DNA of 62,476 nucleotides, taken from positions 1 to 62,476 of the forward strand of contig PMLC01000075.1 of assembly GCA_003158745.1 (NCBI GenBank), written 5' to 3'. The notes beneath the pieces are model-generated. The model was given only the letters and a program-made list of their open reading frames with translations, was not told where the DNA came from and ran no database searches. This DNA comes from Acidobacteriota bacterium. GTDB taxonomy: Bacteria > Acidobacteriota > Thermoanaerobaculia > Thermoanaerobaculales > Thermoanaerobaculaceae. The position numbers and the translations under genes are program-made. Each line of letters starts with the position of its first letter. The stretch's first letter is position 1. Shown piece after piece: positions 1 through 8,669 of this stretch.

Positions 1-148
1 CTTCGACCGTCCATAAGGTCGTGTGCGCAGTCTCCAGCTGCCGTCGGCTCTCCGACATCGAGTAGACTATTCCTATGTGTTGCAGGCATCGGGCCGTCAC
101 TCACATCTGCCGCTCAGAAACGTCGTCACCCCGTCGAGGAGGCTCTAC

Positions 149-1015
149 ATGTTCCTGCGGAAGATCGCACTCAGCTCCGTTCTGCTGACCGCGGTTTTTG
201 CAACGGCTCCCGCGCTCACCGAACCGCCTGCGCAGACGGCCATTTCAAGAGGCGGCACTCTTGAAACTGCGCCGACACGCAGGCTCCGCATCACCGGACG
301 AGTCGAGAGAGTCTATGACTTGGCTCGTAGGTGGGACAAGTACACGAAGGATCTCAATCTGCCCTGGTTCAAGGACCCCATGGGCCAAGGCGTCACCCTC
401 CTTCTTGCTTCCCGCGTCTCGGACTCAGGCAACAACAATCTCCCTGTAGGTCCCCAGCAACCCGTCTGTTGGTGCGCCCGCGGCGGATGCACATCCCTCA
501 GGGTCCTCTCCGTGCAAGGCGCTTGTGGCCGCCTCGAGACTCCGGGCGATGGCAAATGGGACCGGCACCTCAGTAGCAGCGAATGGAAGATGCTGCGCTA
601 CGGAGACACATTCGTCGCGCTCAACCTCAACATGCCGCCAACTGCGAAAGTCGTGGCGTTGAGCATTCTGGCCAACCGCTGCGCCGATGCCGGTAGTTAC
701 ATGTTCCCCATCACGAGCACTCACACCGAAATTAGCCCAGGCTCTCCTGCTCCCTTCTATCTCGTGTTCTCTCCACACGGTTCGAGAGACTTTTCCGCCT
801 CCATCGAACTGCGCATCCTTGCCGACGGCGACGGTGCGTTTGATGTCGAGCTAAAGAACGTCAAGATGGACGATCGCGACAGTGAATCAAGGACCTCCAC
901 TGAGAAATGCATCAAGGAGCACGGCAGCGCGCAATGTCGTTACGTGTCGCTTGAGGAGGATTTGGACGGCCTCCAGGCCGGAGTTGCAACGTGGGACTCG
1001 ACTCGCTGCAAGTGA
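149..1015 (+). CDS. Secreted protein of unknown function
   Basis: A 288-residue protein with an N-terminal signal peptide (charged MFLRK, hydrophobic core, probable cleavage after about residue 20-25), so probably periplasmic or exported. The ATG at 149 was chosen because a GAGGAGG Shine-Dalgarno lies 6 nt upstream and the signal peptide starts exactly there; the same frame is open further upstream but reads as non-coding. The mature part has several cysteines (a CWC pair near residue 110, others near 125, 175, 255 and at the C-terminus) that may form disulfides. I recognise no domain. It stands alone on this strand, convergent with the TPR lipoprotein gene. Confidence 0.6.
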   Translation: MFLRKIALSSVLLTAVFATAPALTEPPAQTAISRGGTLETAPTRRLRITGRVERVYDLARRWDKYTKDLNLPWFKDPMGQGVTLLLASRVSDSGNNNLPVGPQQPVCWCARGGCTSLRVLSVQGACGRLETPGDGKWDRHLSSSEWKMLRYGDTFVALNLNMPPTAKVVALSILANRCADAGSYMFPITSTHTEISPGSPAPFYLVFSPHGSRDFSASIELRILADGDGAFDVELKNVKMDDRDSESRTSTEKCIKEHGSAQCRYVSLEEDLDGLQAGVATWDSTRCK

Positions 1016-1099
1016 TCAGGTGAATGGTCCTTTCGGAAACCTCCTGACGATCTCGAATCGTCTGGTTACCCGAGACCGGAATACTGATTCATGGGTGCC

Positions 1100-2233
1100 C
1101 TATTTCAATGGGGCGTCAGGAAGAGAGTTCTTACGCTTCAAGGCGCCGGCCGCGGCCAACTCCTCCGCGCGGGCCAGCCAGCGCCGGGCCGCCCGCTCGT
1201 CCCCTTCCCCCCGATAACCCAAGCCCATCAGGAAGCAGAACGTGTCCTCATCAGGGCGCTTTCGGATAGCGTACTTGAGATGGCTGATGGCCGCGGCGTA
1301 GTCCCGCGCAAGGTACGCTTGACGGGCGAGTTGGTACCGATAGTAGGGGTTGCGCCAGCGGTCGTGGATCACCCTCTTCTTGTACGCGGCAGCCCGATCC
1401 CGATCGCCCAGTTGCTCGTAAAGCCGTGCCAGATTGCTCATGGCGACGAGATCCGATTCGTCCGTCTTGACGGCTTGCAGAAACGCAGCCTCGGCCTGAG
1501 CGGGATGGCCGTTTCGCAGGTATAGCGTGCCCAGGTTGGTCCAAGACGGCGAGAATGCTCGGTCGTTGGCTATGGCCCTGCGGAAATTCCAAAGACCCAA
1601 GGCCGTATCGCCCGCCAGCATGCGCTCGACGCCAATATTGTTGTAGTAGTGCGCCAGCGCCCGCGCGTCGGAGATCCTCCGCATCTCGTAGCCTATCTTG
1701 AAATCACCGGTATTGAAGTCCACCACGCGCGTGCCCGTCGGCCCGAAGTCCACGAACACGTTGATATGCCGGTTCAGAACGAACGTGTCGTTGTCGAAAG
1801 TCCAATCGGGCGGGATATCCACTTCCTGGAACTGGACATTCAGTCCCACCTCACGAGCCATCGCCACGAACATGTTGGAAAACGACAGACAGTTCCCCCG
1901 CCTAATTCGGAACGTCTCGGAGGCGGTGCGGGTCGTTTCGTCGTACTTCACCCCGAAGGTGTGCGCGTCCATGATCGACGAGACCAGTTGCTGAAGCTCG
2001 AGTTTGACGCTGCTTTTGCGGTCGACGTGCGCGTTCAGGAAGGCGCGCATCTCGGGGCTGAGAGCGAGGACCTGGTCCTTCGGGACGAGCACCGGTGCGC
2101 CCCCCGCCACGCCGAGGGGGGTCCCCGCCAAAAGCTCATCGAGGGTGATCCCCACACTGTCGGGGTTTTCCCGCCAGCCCGTACAACCAACCGCCGGGAC
2201 CACCAGACAGAGGAGAGCAGTCCGAAGCCACAC
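1100..2233 (-). CDS. Lipoprotein with transglutaminase-like domain and TPR repeats
   Basis: A protein of about 377 residues. The N-terminus is a lipoprotein signal ending in PAVGC (Cys about 17), so it should be lipid-anchored. Residues about 85-180 resemble a transglutaminase-like fold: Cys in RRGNCLSF (about 115), His in NRHINVF (about 156) and Asp in VVDFNTG (about 172) fit the Cys-His-Asp triad. Residues about 190-350 form several TPR units (NLGTLYLRNG, NLARLYEQLG). Start: GTG 2233 has an AGGGAAG ribosome site 7 nt upstream; TTG 2239 is an alternative. Domain order is seen; substrate and role are unknown. Proteolysis or peptidoglycan-linked scaffolding would be guesses. Confidence 0.8.
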   Translation of the reverse strand: MWLRTALLCLVVPAVGCTGWRENPDSVGITLDELLAGTPLGVAGGAPVLVPKDQVLALSPEMRAFLNAHVDRKSSVKLELQQLVSSIMDAHTFGVKYDETTRTASETFRIRRGNCLSFSNMFVAMAREVGLNVQFQEVDIPPDWTFDNDTFVLNRHINVFVDFGPTGTRVVDFNTGDFKIGYEMRRISDARALAHYYNNIGVERMLAGDTALGLWNFRRAIANDRAFSPSWTNLGTLYLRNGHPAQAEAAFLQAVKTDESDLVAMSNLARLYEQLGDRDRAAAYKKRVIHDRWRNPYYRYQLARQAYLARDYAAAISHLKYAIRKRPDEDTFCFLMGLGYRGEGDERAARRWLARAEELAAAGALKRKNSLPDAPLK

Positions 2234-2239
2234 GATCAA

Positions 2240-2673
2240 GCTTCCCTTTGGCGGTGAAGAGGTTGAGCCCGTGCCGCGCCCACCCGGTCACGTGGCTCGC
2301 TCGGGCCGAGGGCCGTCACCATCCCAGTGACCACCACACCGCCTGGTTCTTCGAGTCGCGCCCCGGCCGCCATGCACGTGTTCCTCTAAGAGACTCCAAT
2401 CCGGAGGTTGCGCCTTTTGTTCCCGGCGGAGCATCCCGTCATCGCGCCCGAGCGCGTCCATGCCCGGCGAAATCGACGCCATCCGGGGGATGCAAGCGCG
2501 GGCTCCGAACGCCGGGCTGAAGAGCCCCGCGAAATGCCCTCAATCTCGGGCGTGCCCAGGAGGAGAGGCAGCCCAGGCTCGGCCCGGCTTGGCTGCTCAT
2601 GGTCGGTGGGGCGGAGCCGGCCTCCGGGAGCTGACTGCTCCCCCGTCGATCAAGAAGTGGAGGGACCGCCGTT
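2240..2673 (-). other. Gene-free stretch between two lipoprotein-type genes
   Basis: About 430 bp between the PEGA gene and the TPR lipoprotein gene, both on the minus strand. Short open frames exist on both strands but have no plausible ribosome site or protein-like composition. I see no tRNA-like fold, tandem repeat or strong terminator. The TPR gene's own GGGAAG ribosome site lies at its upstream edge. Confidence 0.4.
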
Positions 2674-3495
2674 TCACTCGGGCTCGTATGAAACGACGAA
2701 CGGTTCGTTCCCTTTGATAAAGCTCGCGGTCACAACTGTTCTCTGGCCTTTGATAATCACGATGTTCGAAGACAGCTCCCGGCCATTCCACGAGACCACG
2801 ATCCGGTGTTCTCCCGCGGGAATGTATGAGATGTTCAAACTCGCGTGCGTCTTTTCCTGTGTCTTCCCGAGGATTCGAACCATGCAGTGTTCCGGGCTCG
2901 AGATCAAGCGGAGCGATCCCTTGCCCTCGTGGATGGTATCCACCTTCCCAGTCGTGAGGTCGCCTCGAACGGTGGCATCGGCTCCCGGTTCGATCCTGAC
3001 CACGCCAGAGATCCGATCGTATCCGGGTCTGCTGAAGGAGATCGTGTGCTCACCTTCGGTGAGGCCGTCGACCCGCAGGAGCGGAATGCTCTTCAGCTCG
3101 GACTTGCCGTCGATTTCGACGATGCAGTTCTGGGGGGCCGATAGGACGAGTAGGTTTCCGGCGAACTGCGCGACCTTGGCGCTGCCAGTCTCCCTCTCAG
3201 GGCGGGTCGGCGGCTCCGCGGAGAATTCCCCGACCTTCACCTCGACCGGGAGCTTCTGAACCACCACCTGGAAACTCTGTGGTGCGAACCCGTCCTTCTC
3301 GACGCGGATGATGTGCCCGCCTCCCGGCACGTTCGCCAGGAAGAGGCCGTCCTCCTTAGAGCTGGACGTGCCCACGAGCTTGCCATCGAGATAGACCCGA
3401 AGAGCAGGCTCACACGAAACCTGGATGTCGCCTGCCAACGACATCGTCGCCGCACTCGTCAAGAGAAACAGACAAAGCAAGCACAGGCGCTTCAT
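2674..3495 (-). CDS. Secreted PEGA-domain repeat protein
   Basis: A 273-residue protein: a signal peptide (MKRLCLLCLFLL..., cleaved near SLAG about residue 22) followed by about three PEGA-type beta repeats. Each repeat follows the pattern 'x-V-x-L-D-G-K-x-x-G ... L-x-x-V-x-x-G-x-H-x-I/V' (VYLDGKLVGTS near 35, VEIDGKSELKS near 125, a third near 200 with VRILGK and GEHRIVVS). PEGA domains are surface or cell-envelope modules with no enzymatic activity of their own. The start at 3495 is set by GGGAGGG upstream of the ATG. It may share a transcript with neighbouring minus-strand genes, but the gaps are over 100 bp. Confidence 0.75.
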   Translation of the reverse strand: MKRLCLLCLFLLTSAATMSLAGDIQVSCEPALRVYLDGKLVGTSSSKEDGLFLANVPGGGHIIRVEKDGFAPQSFQVVVQKLPVEVKVGEFSAEPPTRPERETGSAKVAQFAGNLLVLSAPQNCIVEIDGKSELKSIPLLRVDGLTEGEHTISFSRPGYDRISGVVRIEPGADATVRGDLTTGKVDTIHEGKGSLRLISSPEHCMVRILGKTQEKTHASLNISYIPAGEHRIVVSWNGRELSSNIVIIKGQRTVVTASFIKGNEPFVVSYEPE

Positions 3496-3632
3496 TTTAT
3501 CCCTCCCGATCACCCTGACTCCGTTCCAGTCTACATCGCCCTACCTCAGTTGAGCCGAGGGAGAGCGGACCGAGTTCGACCAGCAGCCGCTCCGAACGAT
3601 GCGGCGGTCCACCCACTTCCTCAGACAGGCCC

Positions 3633-4061
3633 TTAGCCCTTCGGCTTCGGTGGGGTTCGGTCCTTTACCAGTTGCTGGGCCGCCTCCATGCTCGCGACGA
3701 CTTCGACGCGCACGATGCGGCAGAAGGCCGGACGACCGGAATCTATGAAGGAAATCATGGCCCCCGTGTCCGAGCAGACCCGGCTGAAGTGGCCAGAAAT
3801 CGTGATGCCGGTCGCATAAGGCAGACCAACGTAGACGCTATCCATCGTCAGCAGATAGTGCTGGTCACCTTCAACTCGAACATAGACAAACCTCTCATGC
3901 AGGGGAGAGAAGCTGTCGACTCTGCGGACATCGAAACACGCTTCTTTGGTGGCCGGCCCGCTACCGCTCGTGTCGCCTTTCTGCGTCGACCTACAGGCGA
4001 GCCCCGAGAGCGTCAAGATCAAGCCCAGGAGCCACGCGGCCGCGCGCTGATTCCCTTGCAT
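3633..4061 (-). CDS. Small lipoprotein, DUF6491-like
   Basis: 142 residues. A lipoprotein signal ends in LSGLAC (Cys about 23). The mature domain carries FDVRRVDSF, an aromatic segment FVYVRVEG and two further cysteines (VCSD near 95, FCRIV near 115), a layout I associate with the DUF6491 lipoprotein family of uncharacterised periplasmic proteins. The start is supported by GGAGG 10 nt upstream. Proline/lysine-rich C-terminus. Function unknown; the family call is from memory. Confidence 0.6.
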   Translation of the reverse strand: MQGNQRAAAWLLGLILTLSGLACRSTQKGDTSGSGPATKEACFDVRRVDSFSPLHERFVYVRVEGDQHYLLTMDSVYVGLPYATGITISGHFSRVCSDTGAMISFIDSGRPAFCRIVRVEVVASMEAAQQLVKDRTPPKPKG

Positions 4062-4684
4062 CCTGGCAACCTCCGTTTCTGCTCGAGTCGTCGTGGCCGC
4101 CGTGACCGCGCCTCATCATCGAGCAACTACCAGCAGTCTTGGCAGCACTACGTAAGCACCTCACGCACAAAACCTTATCACGAAGGGCAAGCTCGCGAAA
4201 ATAGGCTACCAACCCATCGAAGGCGACAATCTCCGCGTTCGCCGTGGTGGACCTGCCTTTCGAGGCCAGGCCAGAGGCGGGTCGGATCACAGACTCTGCC
4301 GACAGACAAAGCCCCACTGGCAACCGAGAGAAAGGTGGCGGTGACTCTCTCGAGATCGCCGCGTCTGCCGCTGGGTTGTTCGTGGGGGTTCGTCGCGAGA
4401 ACGCGGAGGTGTCTGCCACGGTAGGCAACCATCTGTCGCGAAGGGCACGGCGGCCACACCGCTCACCCAACCGGCGCATCGAGCACCCCACGCCCCCGAG
4501 CTCGCGAGGCCAAGCCTCGCGAGCTCGGGGGTGAGGAGCCGAGTCGTGTCCTCTGCGACACGTAGCAGGCTCCAAAGCCCGAGGACGCACGCCAAACCGG
4601 AGAGAGCCACGTTCGCAGCAGAACCCCCGTAGATAGTCCAGGCTAGAATGCGATTGGTGGGCTTTACTGTCCGAGGGAGGCAGG
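4062..4684. other. Long intergenic region with a perfect hairpin
   Basis: 623 bp between the lipoprotein gene and kdsD (divergent). Open frames on both strands lack ribosome sites. One minus-strand frame (4287-4733) has a hydrophobic stretch near its start, but the rest reads as non-coding and it overlaps the kdsD start, so I do not call it. The main structure is the perfect inverted repeat at 4493-4531 listed separately. A TAGAAT hexamer at about 4645 could be the -10 element for kdsD, but no convincing -35 accompanies it. Confidence 0.4.
4493..4531. repeat. Perfect 18-bp inverted repeat with 3-nt loop
   Basis: Left arm 4493-4510 and right arm 4514-4531 are exact reverse complements around a CAA loop. 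The arm itself contains the palindromes GAGCTC and CTCGCGAG, so each arm could also fold alone. There is no T-tract on either side, so a simple intrinsic terminator is unlikely. Confidence 0.85.
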
Positions 4685-5641
4685 ATGTCGCTGGAATTGG
4701 CACGAGAGGTTCTGACCACGGAAGCCGAAGCAATCCTGCGGCTGCGAGATCGCCTCGACGACTCCTTCATGCAGGCGGTGGAGATGCTCGCGGGCTGCCA
4801 GGGGCGTGTCGTATGGACCGGCATGGGCAAGTCCGGCATCATCTGTCGGAAGCTCGCCGCGACCATGGCGTCCACCGGTACTCCGGCGCTGTTCCTCCAC
4901 CCGGCCGAGGCAATCCACGGGGACCTCGGAATGGTCGCGCCGGGCGACGTCGTCGTCGTGGTCTCCAACTCCGGCGAGACGGACGAGCTGATCCATCTGG
5001 TCGAGTACCTCAAGAGGCTCGGAAACCCGCTTATCTCCATCACGTCCAACCCTTCCTCCACCCTGGCCGGCCACGCCGACATCCACCTCAACCTCGCCGT
5101 CGACCGGGAGGCGTGCCCGCACAACCTCGCGCCCACCGCCTCCACTACTGCGGCGCTCGCTCTAGGCGACGCCCTCGCGATGGTCGTGTCGGTACGCAAG
5201 GGTTTCAAACCACAGGATTTCGCCCAGCTTCACCCCGGCGGCAGGCTCGGCAAACGGCTGCTCACCGTTGGGGAGCTGATGCACGCCGGGGAACTCGTGC
5301 CCCGCGTCGCAGTCGACACGCCGATGAAGGACGTGATCTACGAGATGTCGCGCAAGGGCCTCGGGATCACAACGGTTCAGGACAGCGAAGGGAGACTGCT
5401 CGGAGTCATCACGGACGGGGACTTGCGCCGTCTGATGGAGACGGATCCCAGTCCCCTCTCGCGCCCGGCGGGTGAAGTCATGCATCCGGACGGCGTGACC
5501 ATCGCGCCCGGCGCGCTGGCAACCGGGGCCCTGCGTCTACTGGAGACGCGCCGGATCACGTCACTGATCGTGAGCGATGAGCACAGCCACGTGGTCGGGA
5601 TCCTGCATCTCCACGACCTCTGGGGTGTCGGCCTGTTCTAG
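4685..5641 (+). CDS. kdsD: Arabinose-5-phosphate isomerase (KdsD/KpsF family)
   Basis: Interconverts ribulose 5-phosphate and arabinose 5-phosphate, the first step of Kdo synthesis for lipopolysaccharide; cytosolic. 318 residues, close to the usual 320-330. The N-terminal SIS sugar-isomerase domain (about 35-175) shows GMGKSGIICRKLAAT and SNSGETDE. A tandem CBS pair follows (about 205-318; GVITDGDLRR and VVGILHLHDLW). The family HPGGRLG linker is present at about 195. A GGAGGCAGG ribosome site precedes the ATG. It stands alone, with no other Kdo genes beside it. It implies an LPS-type outer membrane. Confidence 0.95.
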   Translation: MSLELAREVLTTEAEAILRLRDRLDDSFMQAVEMLAGCQGRVVWTGMGKSGIICRKLAATMASTGTPALFLHPAEAIHGDLGMVAPGDVVVVVSNSGETDELIHLVEYLKRLGNPLISITSNPSSTLAGHADIHLNLAVDREACPHNLAPTASTTAALALGDALAMVVSVRKGFKPQDFAQLHPGGRLGKRLLTVGELMHAGELVPRVAVDTPMKDVIYEMSRKGLGITTVQDSEGRLLGVITDGDLRRLMETDPSPLSRPAGEVMHPDGVTIAPGALATGALRLLETRRITSLIVSDEHSHVVGILHLHDLWGVGLF

Positions 5642-5898
5642 GCCCCCAGAGGGGCAGTCAACAGCCTCCACCCGCCCTCCGGCCCAATGGACGGTTGACA
5701 GTTCGCCCACCCACCCAAAGTACCGACCCTGCCCGTCGGCATCTTCTTGCTGTTGCTGCGGTTGTTTGACTCTTGGGGGCTATCCCTTTGATTCCACTGA
5801 CCACAACCTTCATGGGGTGAGGTATGGACAATAAGAAAGGCGATGCTGCCGAACTTGACACTATGCCAAGGCAAGAACCTCATTGTTCACACGAGGAA
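5642..5898. other. Intergenic stretch after kdsD
   Basis: About 260 bp without a gene. It contains GCCCC-loop-GGGGC just after the kdsD stop (weak hairpin, no T-tract) and GTCAAC (about 5657) facing GTTGAC (about 5694), possibly a decayed member of the word-repeat family seen at 51951, 52995, 59580 and 32561. Confidence 0.3.
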
Positions 5899-5922
5899 CG
5901 GGCGGCCGCATGCGGCCGCCCG
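5899..5922 (-). terminator. 24-bp perfect palindrome downstream of cytochrome operon
   Basis: A perfect self-complementary GC-only block centred on GCATGC lies 25 nt beyond the stop of the tetraheme cytochrome gene, at the end of a minus-strand operon. It would fold into a strong 10-bp stem. It lacks a clear T-run, so it may be a Rho-assisted or transcript-stabilising hairpin rather than a classical intrinsic terminator. Confidence 0.5.
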
Positions 5923-5946
5923 CATCCATCGTGCCGGAGCCCGGAC

Positions 5947-6396
5947 CTATGGGGTTGGGGCCTTGTGGGCGTGAACGTCCTTGGTGAAGACCATCTTCTT
6001 GTGGTGGTCGTTCCCATCGTGGCAGCCGTCGCAGGTCGTCTGCGTCGGGATCACGAGACCGGCCGCCTTCGCCTTCGCCAAGTCCTTCATGACCGACAGG
6101 CCCTTGAAGTCCGAGCCCGCGCCGTGACACGCCTCGCACTGGACGCCCGCCATAGCCTCGTCCTTGTTGGTTGCATGGCAGGTCAGGCAGGCCGCTTCGA
6201 ACTTCATCTTCGTGGAGGCCTTCGCGTTCTCCGTGGCCTTCGCGTGCTTTGTCTGCCCCCAGGAGTCGTACTGCAGCTTGTGACACATCTTGCACTTTTC
6301 TGCACCAACAAAGGTCGGGGCGGCACTCGCCGTCAGTGCAGAAAGGCCGAGGATGGCTACCACCACCGCAATCACGATTAGAGTCCTCTTTATCAT
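5947..6396 (-). CDS. Tetraheme periplasmic cytochrome c (c554-like)
   Basis: 149 residues: a signal peptide (MIKRTLIVIAVVV..., cleaved after ASA about 26) and four CXXCH heme sites (CKMCH, CLTCH, CEACH, CDGCH). The motif order and GAEKCKMCH opening resemble the cytochrome c554/NrfB-like tetraheme electron carriers. Third gene of a minus-strand operon after the 11-heme cytochrome and cytochrome b, 97 nt from the latter, so it probably shuttles electrons in the periplasm to or from the membrane cytochrome b. The ATG at 6396 has an AGGAGGG site; an upstream in-frame extension has no coding character. Confidence 0.9.
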   Translation of the reverse strand: MIKRTLIVIAVVVAILGLSALTASAAPTFVGAEKCKMCHKLQYDSWGQTKHAKATENAKASTKMKFEAACLTCHATNKDEAMAGVQCEACHGAGSDFKGLSVMKDLAKAKAAGLVIPTQTTCDGCHDGNDHHKKMVFTKDVHAHKAPTP

Positions 6397-6493
6397 ATCC
6401 CTCCTTTCGCCCGGCACAGTGGGCCTGACCAATATTAGACGGGCTCCGGCGCTGACGCAACTCTGACAAGCCGGCGCCAGAGTCCCGGCACGC

Positions 6494-7309
6494 TCACGAC
6501 GTCCCTGCCACCTTGAAAACCTCAATTCCTGCCGCCGAGCCACGCATCCACGCAACGAGGAGCACTACACCCAGCACGATGGCCAACGTGACGGCCAGAA
6601 AAACGACTATCCGCCAAACCTGAATAGGCGCCGGGGACGGCTCCTCGCCTCGGCGCAGACGTGCGAGCTCGAGAGGATGCTCCTCGGCGTACTCTTCGGC
6701 ACCCAGCTTGCCGGTGAAGATCGACGTGTTCCAGTGGCGGATGTGCACGAAGTAGAAGTGCCACGTCAGAATTGACAGGAAGGCGAGGATCGCCTCGCCG
6801 CCGTGGGCGGCCTTCGCCGCCAACACTACCTCACCCGGGAACAGCGATGTCCATCGCACGGGGTACAGCAGCAGGAGACCAGTCAGCACCATGACGACGG
6901 TGCCCCAGACCAGCGCCAGGTACTCCAGCTTTTCGGCGAACGTGTAGCGATCCATCCGAGGAGGCCGCTTCTCCAGCCCGAGGTTGAACTTGATCTGCCG
7001 CATGAAGTTCTTGACGTCGTCCAGCATCGGCACCATCGGCATCGCGCTGCGGCGCACGAGCTGCAGCCAGGCGACTTCGATTGCGTGCCATACGAGTTGC
7101 AGCGCCATCAGCGTGCCGAGCACGTGGTGAATGAAACGGACCCGCTCGACGCCACCAATCAGCAGCACGATCCCCTTGGCCCACATCTCGCCCGCGTACT
7201 TCTGGGGCAGCCCCGTAAGGACGAGGCCGAAGAAACACACCAGCATCACAAGATGGTTGACGATATGCCGTCTCCCGAAGCGCCGGATCCTCTCTCCCGG
7301 AGCGCTCAT
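6494..7309 (-). CDS. Membrane cytochrome b subunit (di-heme, b561/PhsC-like)
   Basis: 271 residues, integral membrane. Four main helices with paired histidines: RRHIVNHLVM (about 15), RFIHHVLG and LVWHAIE (about 65-80), HGGEAILAFL and LTWHFYFVHIRHW (about 185-205), then a C-terminal anchor helix (about 240-262). This matches the cytochrome b subunits of formate dehydrogenase, hydrogenase and thiosulfate reductase-type complexes, which exchange electrons with quinone. The start overlaps the stop of the 11-heme cytochrome gene (ATGA), indicating translational coupling and partnership. No catalytic molybdopterin or iron-sulfur subunit is nearby, so the pair probably passes electrons between quinol and periplasmic hemes. 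Confidence 0.85.
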   Translation of the reverse strand: MSAPGERIRRFGRRHIVNHLVMLVCFFGLVLTGLPQKYAGEMWAKGIVLLIGGVERVRFIHHVLGTLMALQLVWHAIEVAWLQLVRRSAMPMVPMLDDVKNFMRQIKFNLGLEKRPPRMDRYTFAEKLEYLALVWGTVVMVLTGLLLLYPVRWTSLFPGEVVLAAKAAHGGEAILAFLSILTWHFYFVHIRHWNTSIFTGKLGAEEYAEEHPLELARLRRGEEPSPAPIQVWRIVVFLAVTLAIVLGVVLLVAWMRGSAAGIEVFKVAGTS

Positions 7310-8544
7310 GACGACCTCCGAATGCGACGGCGTCCCACGATGTCGACCGCGATGTACAGCAGGAAGAAAGCGATCGTTCCCGGGATTACCAGGCGGTAGA
7401 AGACTCGAACCCAGTAGATCAACGGGTACTTCGTCGGCGACGGCACGTAATGTCCCGTCCAGGCAGAGAGGAAGCTCGCCGTAGCAGCCTTGTGGCAGGC
7501 CTGGCAACGGGTCAGCAGGCGTTGCTTGATCTGAGCATCGCCAGAGGATCGGACAGACTCAACGTCGTGGTAACCGTGACAGTCGTAGCAGACGGCCTGG
7601 TTGAGGGGCTGGTCGGGAGACGCGGCGCGGAACAGTTCGGCCGTGGTGCCGTGGAAGTCGGCGACATAGGTGGAGTACACCTGCGTCGAGAGCCCATACT
7701 TCGCCATGATCTTCTCGCTGGCGTGGCAGCGCCCGCAGGTCTTCGGGGAAGCGAGACGGAACTTGGGGAGTGCGGGATCCAGCGTGCCGTGGGCCTCGTG
7801 ACAGTCGACGCACGTCGGCACGTCCGGGTTGTCGTTTGCGGTCAGCGCGGCTCCGTGCGCGCTCTTGCGGTACGCCTCAGCCACCCGGCCGTGGCACTTG
7901 CCACAGGTGAAGGAGATGTTGCGTCGGGCGACGCGCGACCCCTTCTCAGAGGGCGCAAGGATATCGTGCGAGCCGTGGCACGAGACGCAGGTGGCGGAGA
8001 CGTCAAGGCCCGCCAACTGGATCGCCTGTCCATGCACGCCGACCAGGTATTCCTTCTTCGCGTGGCACGCCAGACAGCGGGACGCCACGTTGACCGGCGC
8101 CATCGCAGAGCCTGGGTCTTTGACCGACCTCACGTCATGCGCGCGGTGACACGCCCAGCACGGCGCCCTGAGCTGGCTGCCACCCAAGGGGTCACGGTGG
8201 GCGCTCTGATTGACCTGTTTAAGCGCATCTTCGTGACAGGCTCCGCAAGGGCTTTGCTTCAGCGTATCCGCGGGGTGAGGGATCTCGCTCGCCTTGGGAT
8301 GGCAATCAACGCACGCAATCCCCGTGTGCGCGTTTCCAGGCTCAGCCGGGTGTTTGACCAGCCGTTCGATCCTCTCTGCCGTCAGCTTGAGGTCCATCGC
8401 GCTGGCCGCATCGGCCACCTGTTGATTGGAGCCGTGGCACTCCAGGCACACCTTGTCGTCCGCTGCCAACCCCAACTTCCCTGATAACGCCACCGGCAGA
8501 GCCACAAGGTAGTAAGCGAGGTTAATGAACCGTTTCGATTTCAT
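7306..8544 (-). CDS. Eleven-heme c-type cytochrome with C-terminal membrane anchor
   Basis: 412 residues. A signal peptide is followed by 11 CXXCH motifs (starting CLECH at about 33, ending CQACH at about 348) and one C-terminal transmembrane helix (about 380-402) with a basic cytoplasmic tail, so the heme domain sits in the periplasm. Spacing with CVDCHEAHG and CVSCHGSHD blocks is typical of multiheme cytochrome c3/c7-like electron conduits. First gene of the operon with cytochrome b and the tetraheme cytochrome. Divergent from dsbD (125 bp apart), whose product keeps apocytochrome cysteines reduced. Terminal acceptor unknown. Confidence 0.9.
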   Translation of the reverse strand: MKSKRFINLAYYLVALPVALSGKLGLAADDKVCLECHGSNQQVADAASAMDLKLTAERIERLVKHPAEPGNAHTGIACVDCHPKASEIPHPADTLKQSPCGACHEDALKQVNQSAHRDPLGGSQLRAPCWACHRAHDVRSVKDPGSAMAPVNVASRCLACHAKKEYLVGVHGQAIQLAGLDVSATCVSCHGSHDILAPSEKGSRVARRNISFTCGKCHGRVAEAYRKSAHGAALTANDNPDVPTCVDCHEAHGTLDPALPKFRLASPKTCGRCHASEKIMAKYGLSTQVYSTYVADFHGTTAELFRAASPDQPLNQAVCYDCHGYHDVESVRSSGDAQIKQRLLTRCQACHKAATASFLSAWTGHYVPSPTKYPLIYWVRVFYRLVIPGTIAFFLLYIAVDIVGRRRIRRSS

Positions 8545-8669
8545 TACTCTCCCTCTCGTTCGTCATCTTCTGCGATGTGCAGCCCTACGTCAAGTGATGT
8601 GGAACCACGGAGTGGCCGCCGGCAAAGTGCTAGAGTGAACCGCCGGCGTCGAGCCGGTCGGGAGGTTGT

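Noticed and set aside
4287-4733. Minus-strand frame with a hydrophobic stretch before kdsD
   Set aside because: No ribosome site, overlaps the kdsD start and passes through the perfect hairpin; the rest of the sequence looks non-coding.
3991-5208. Long minus-strand open frame antisense to kdsD
   Set aside because: Low-complexity Arg/Ser composition typical of the complementary strand of a high-GC gene; kdsD is certain.
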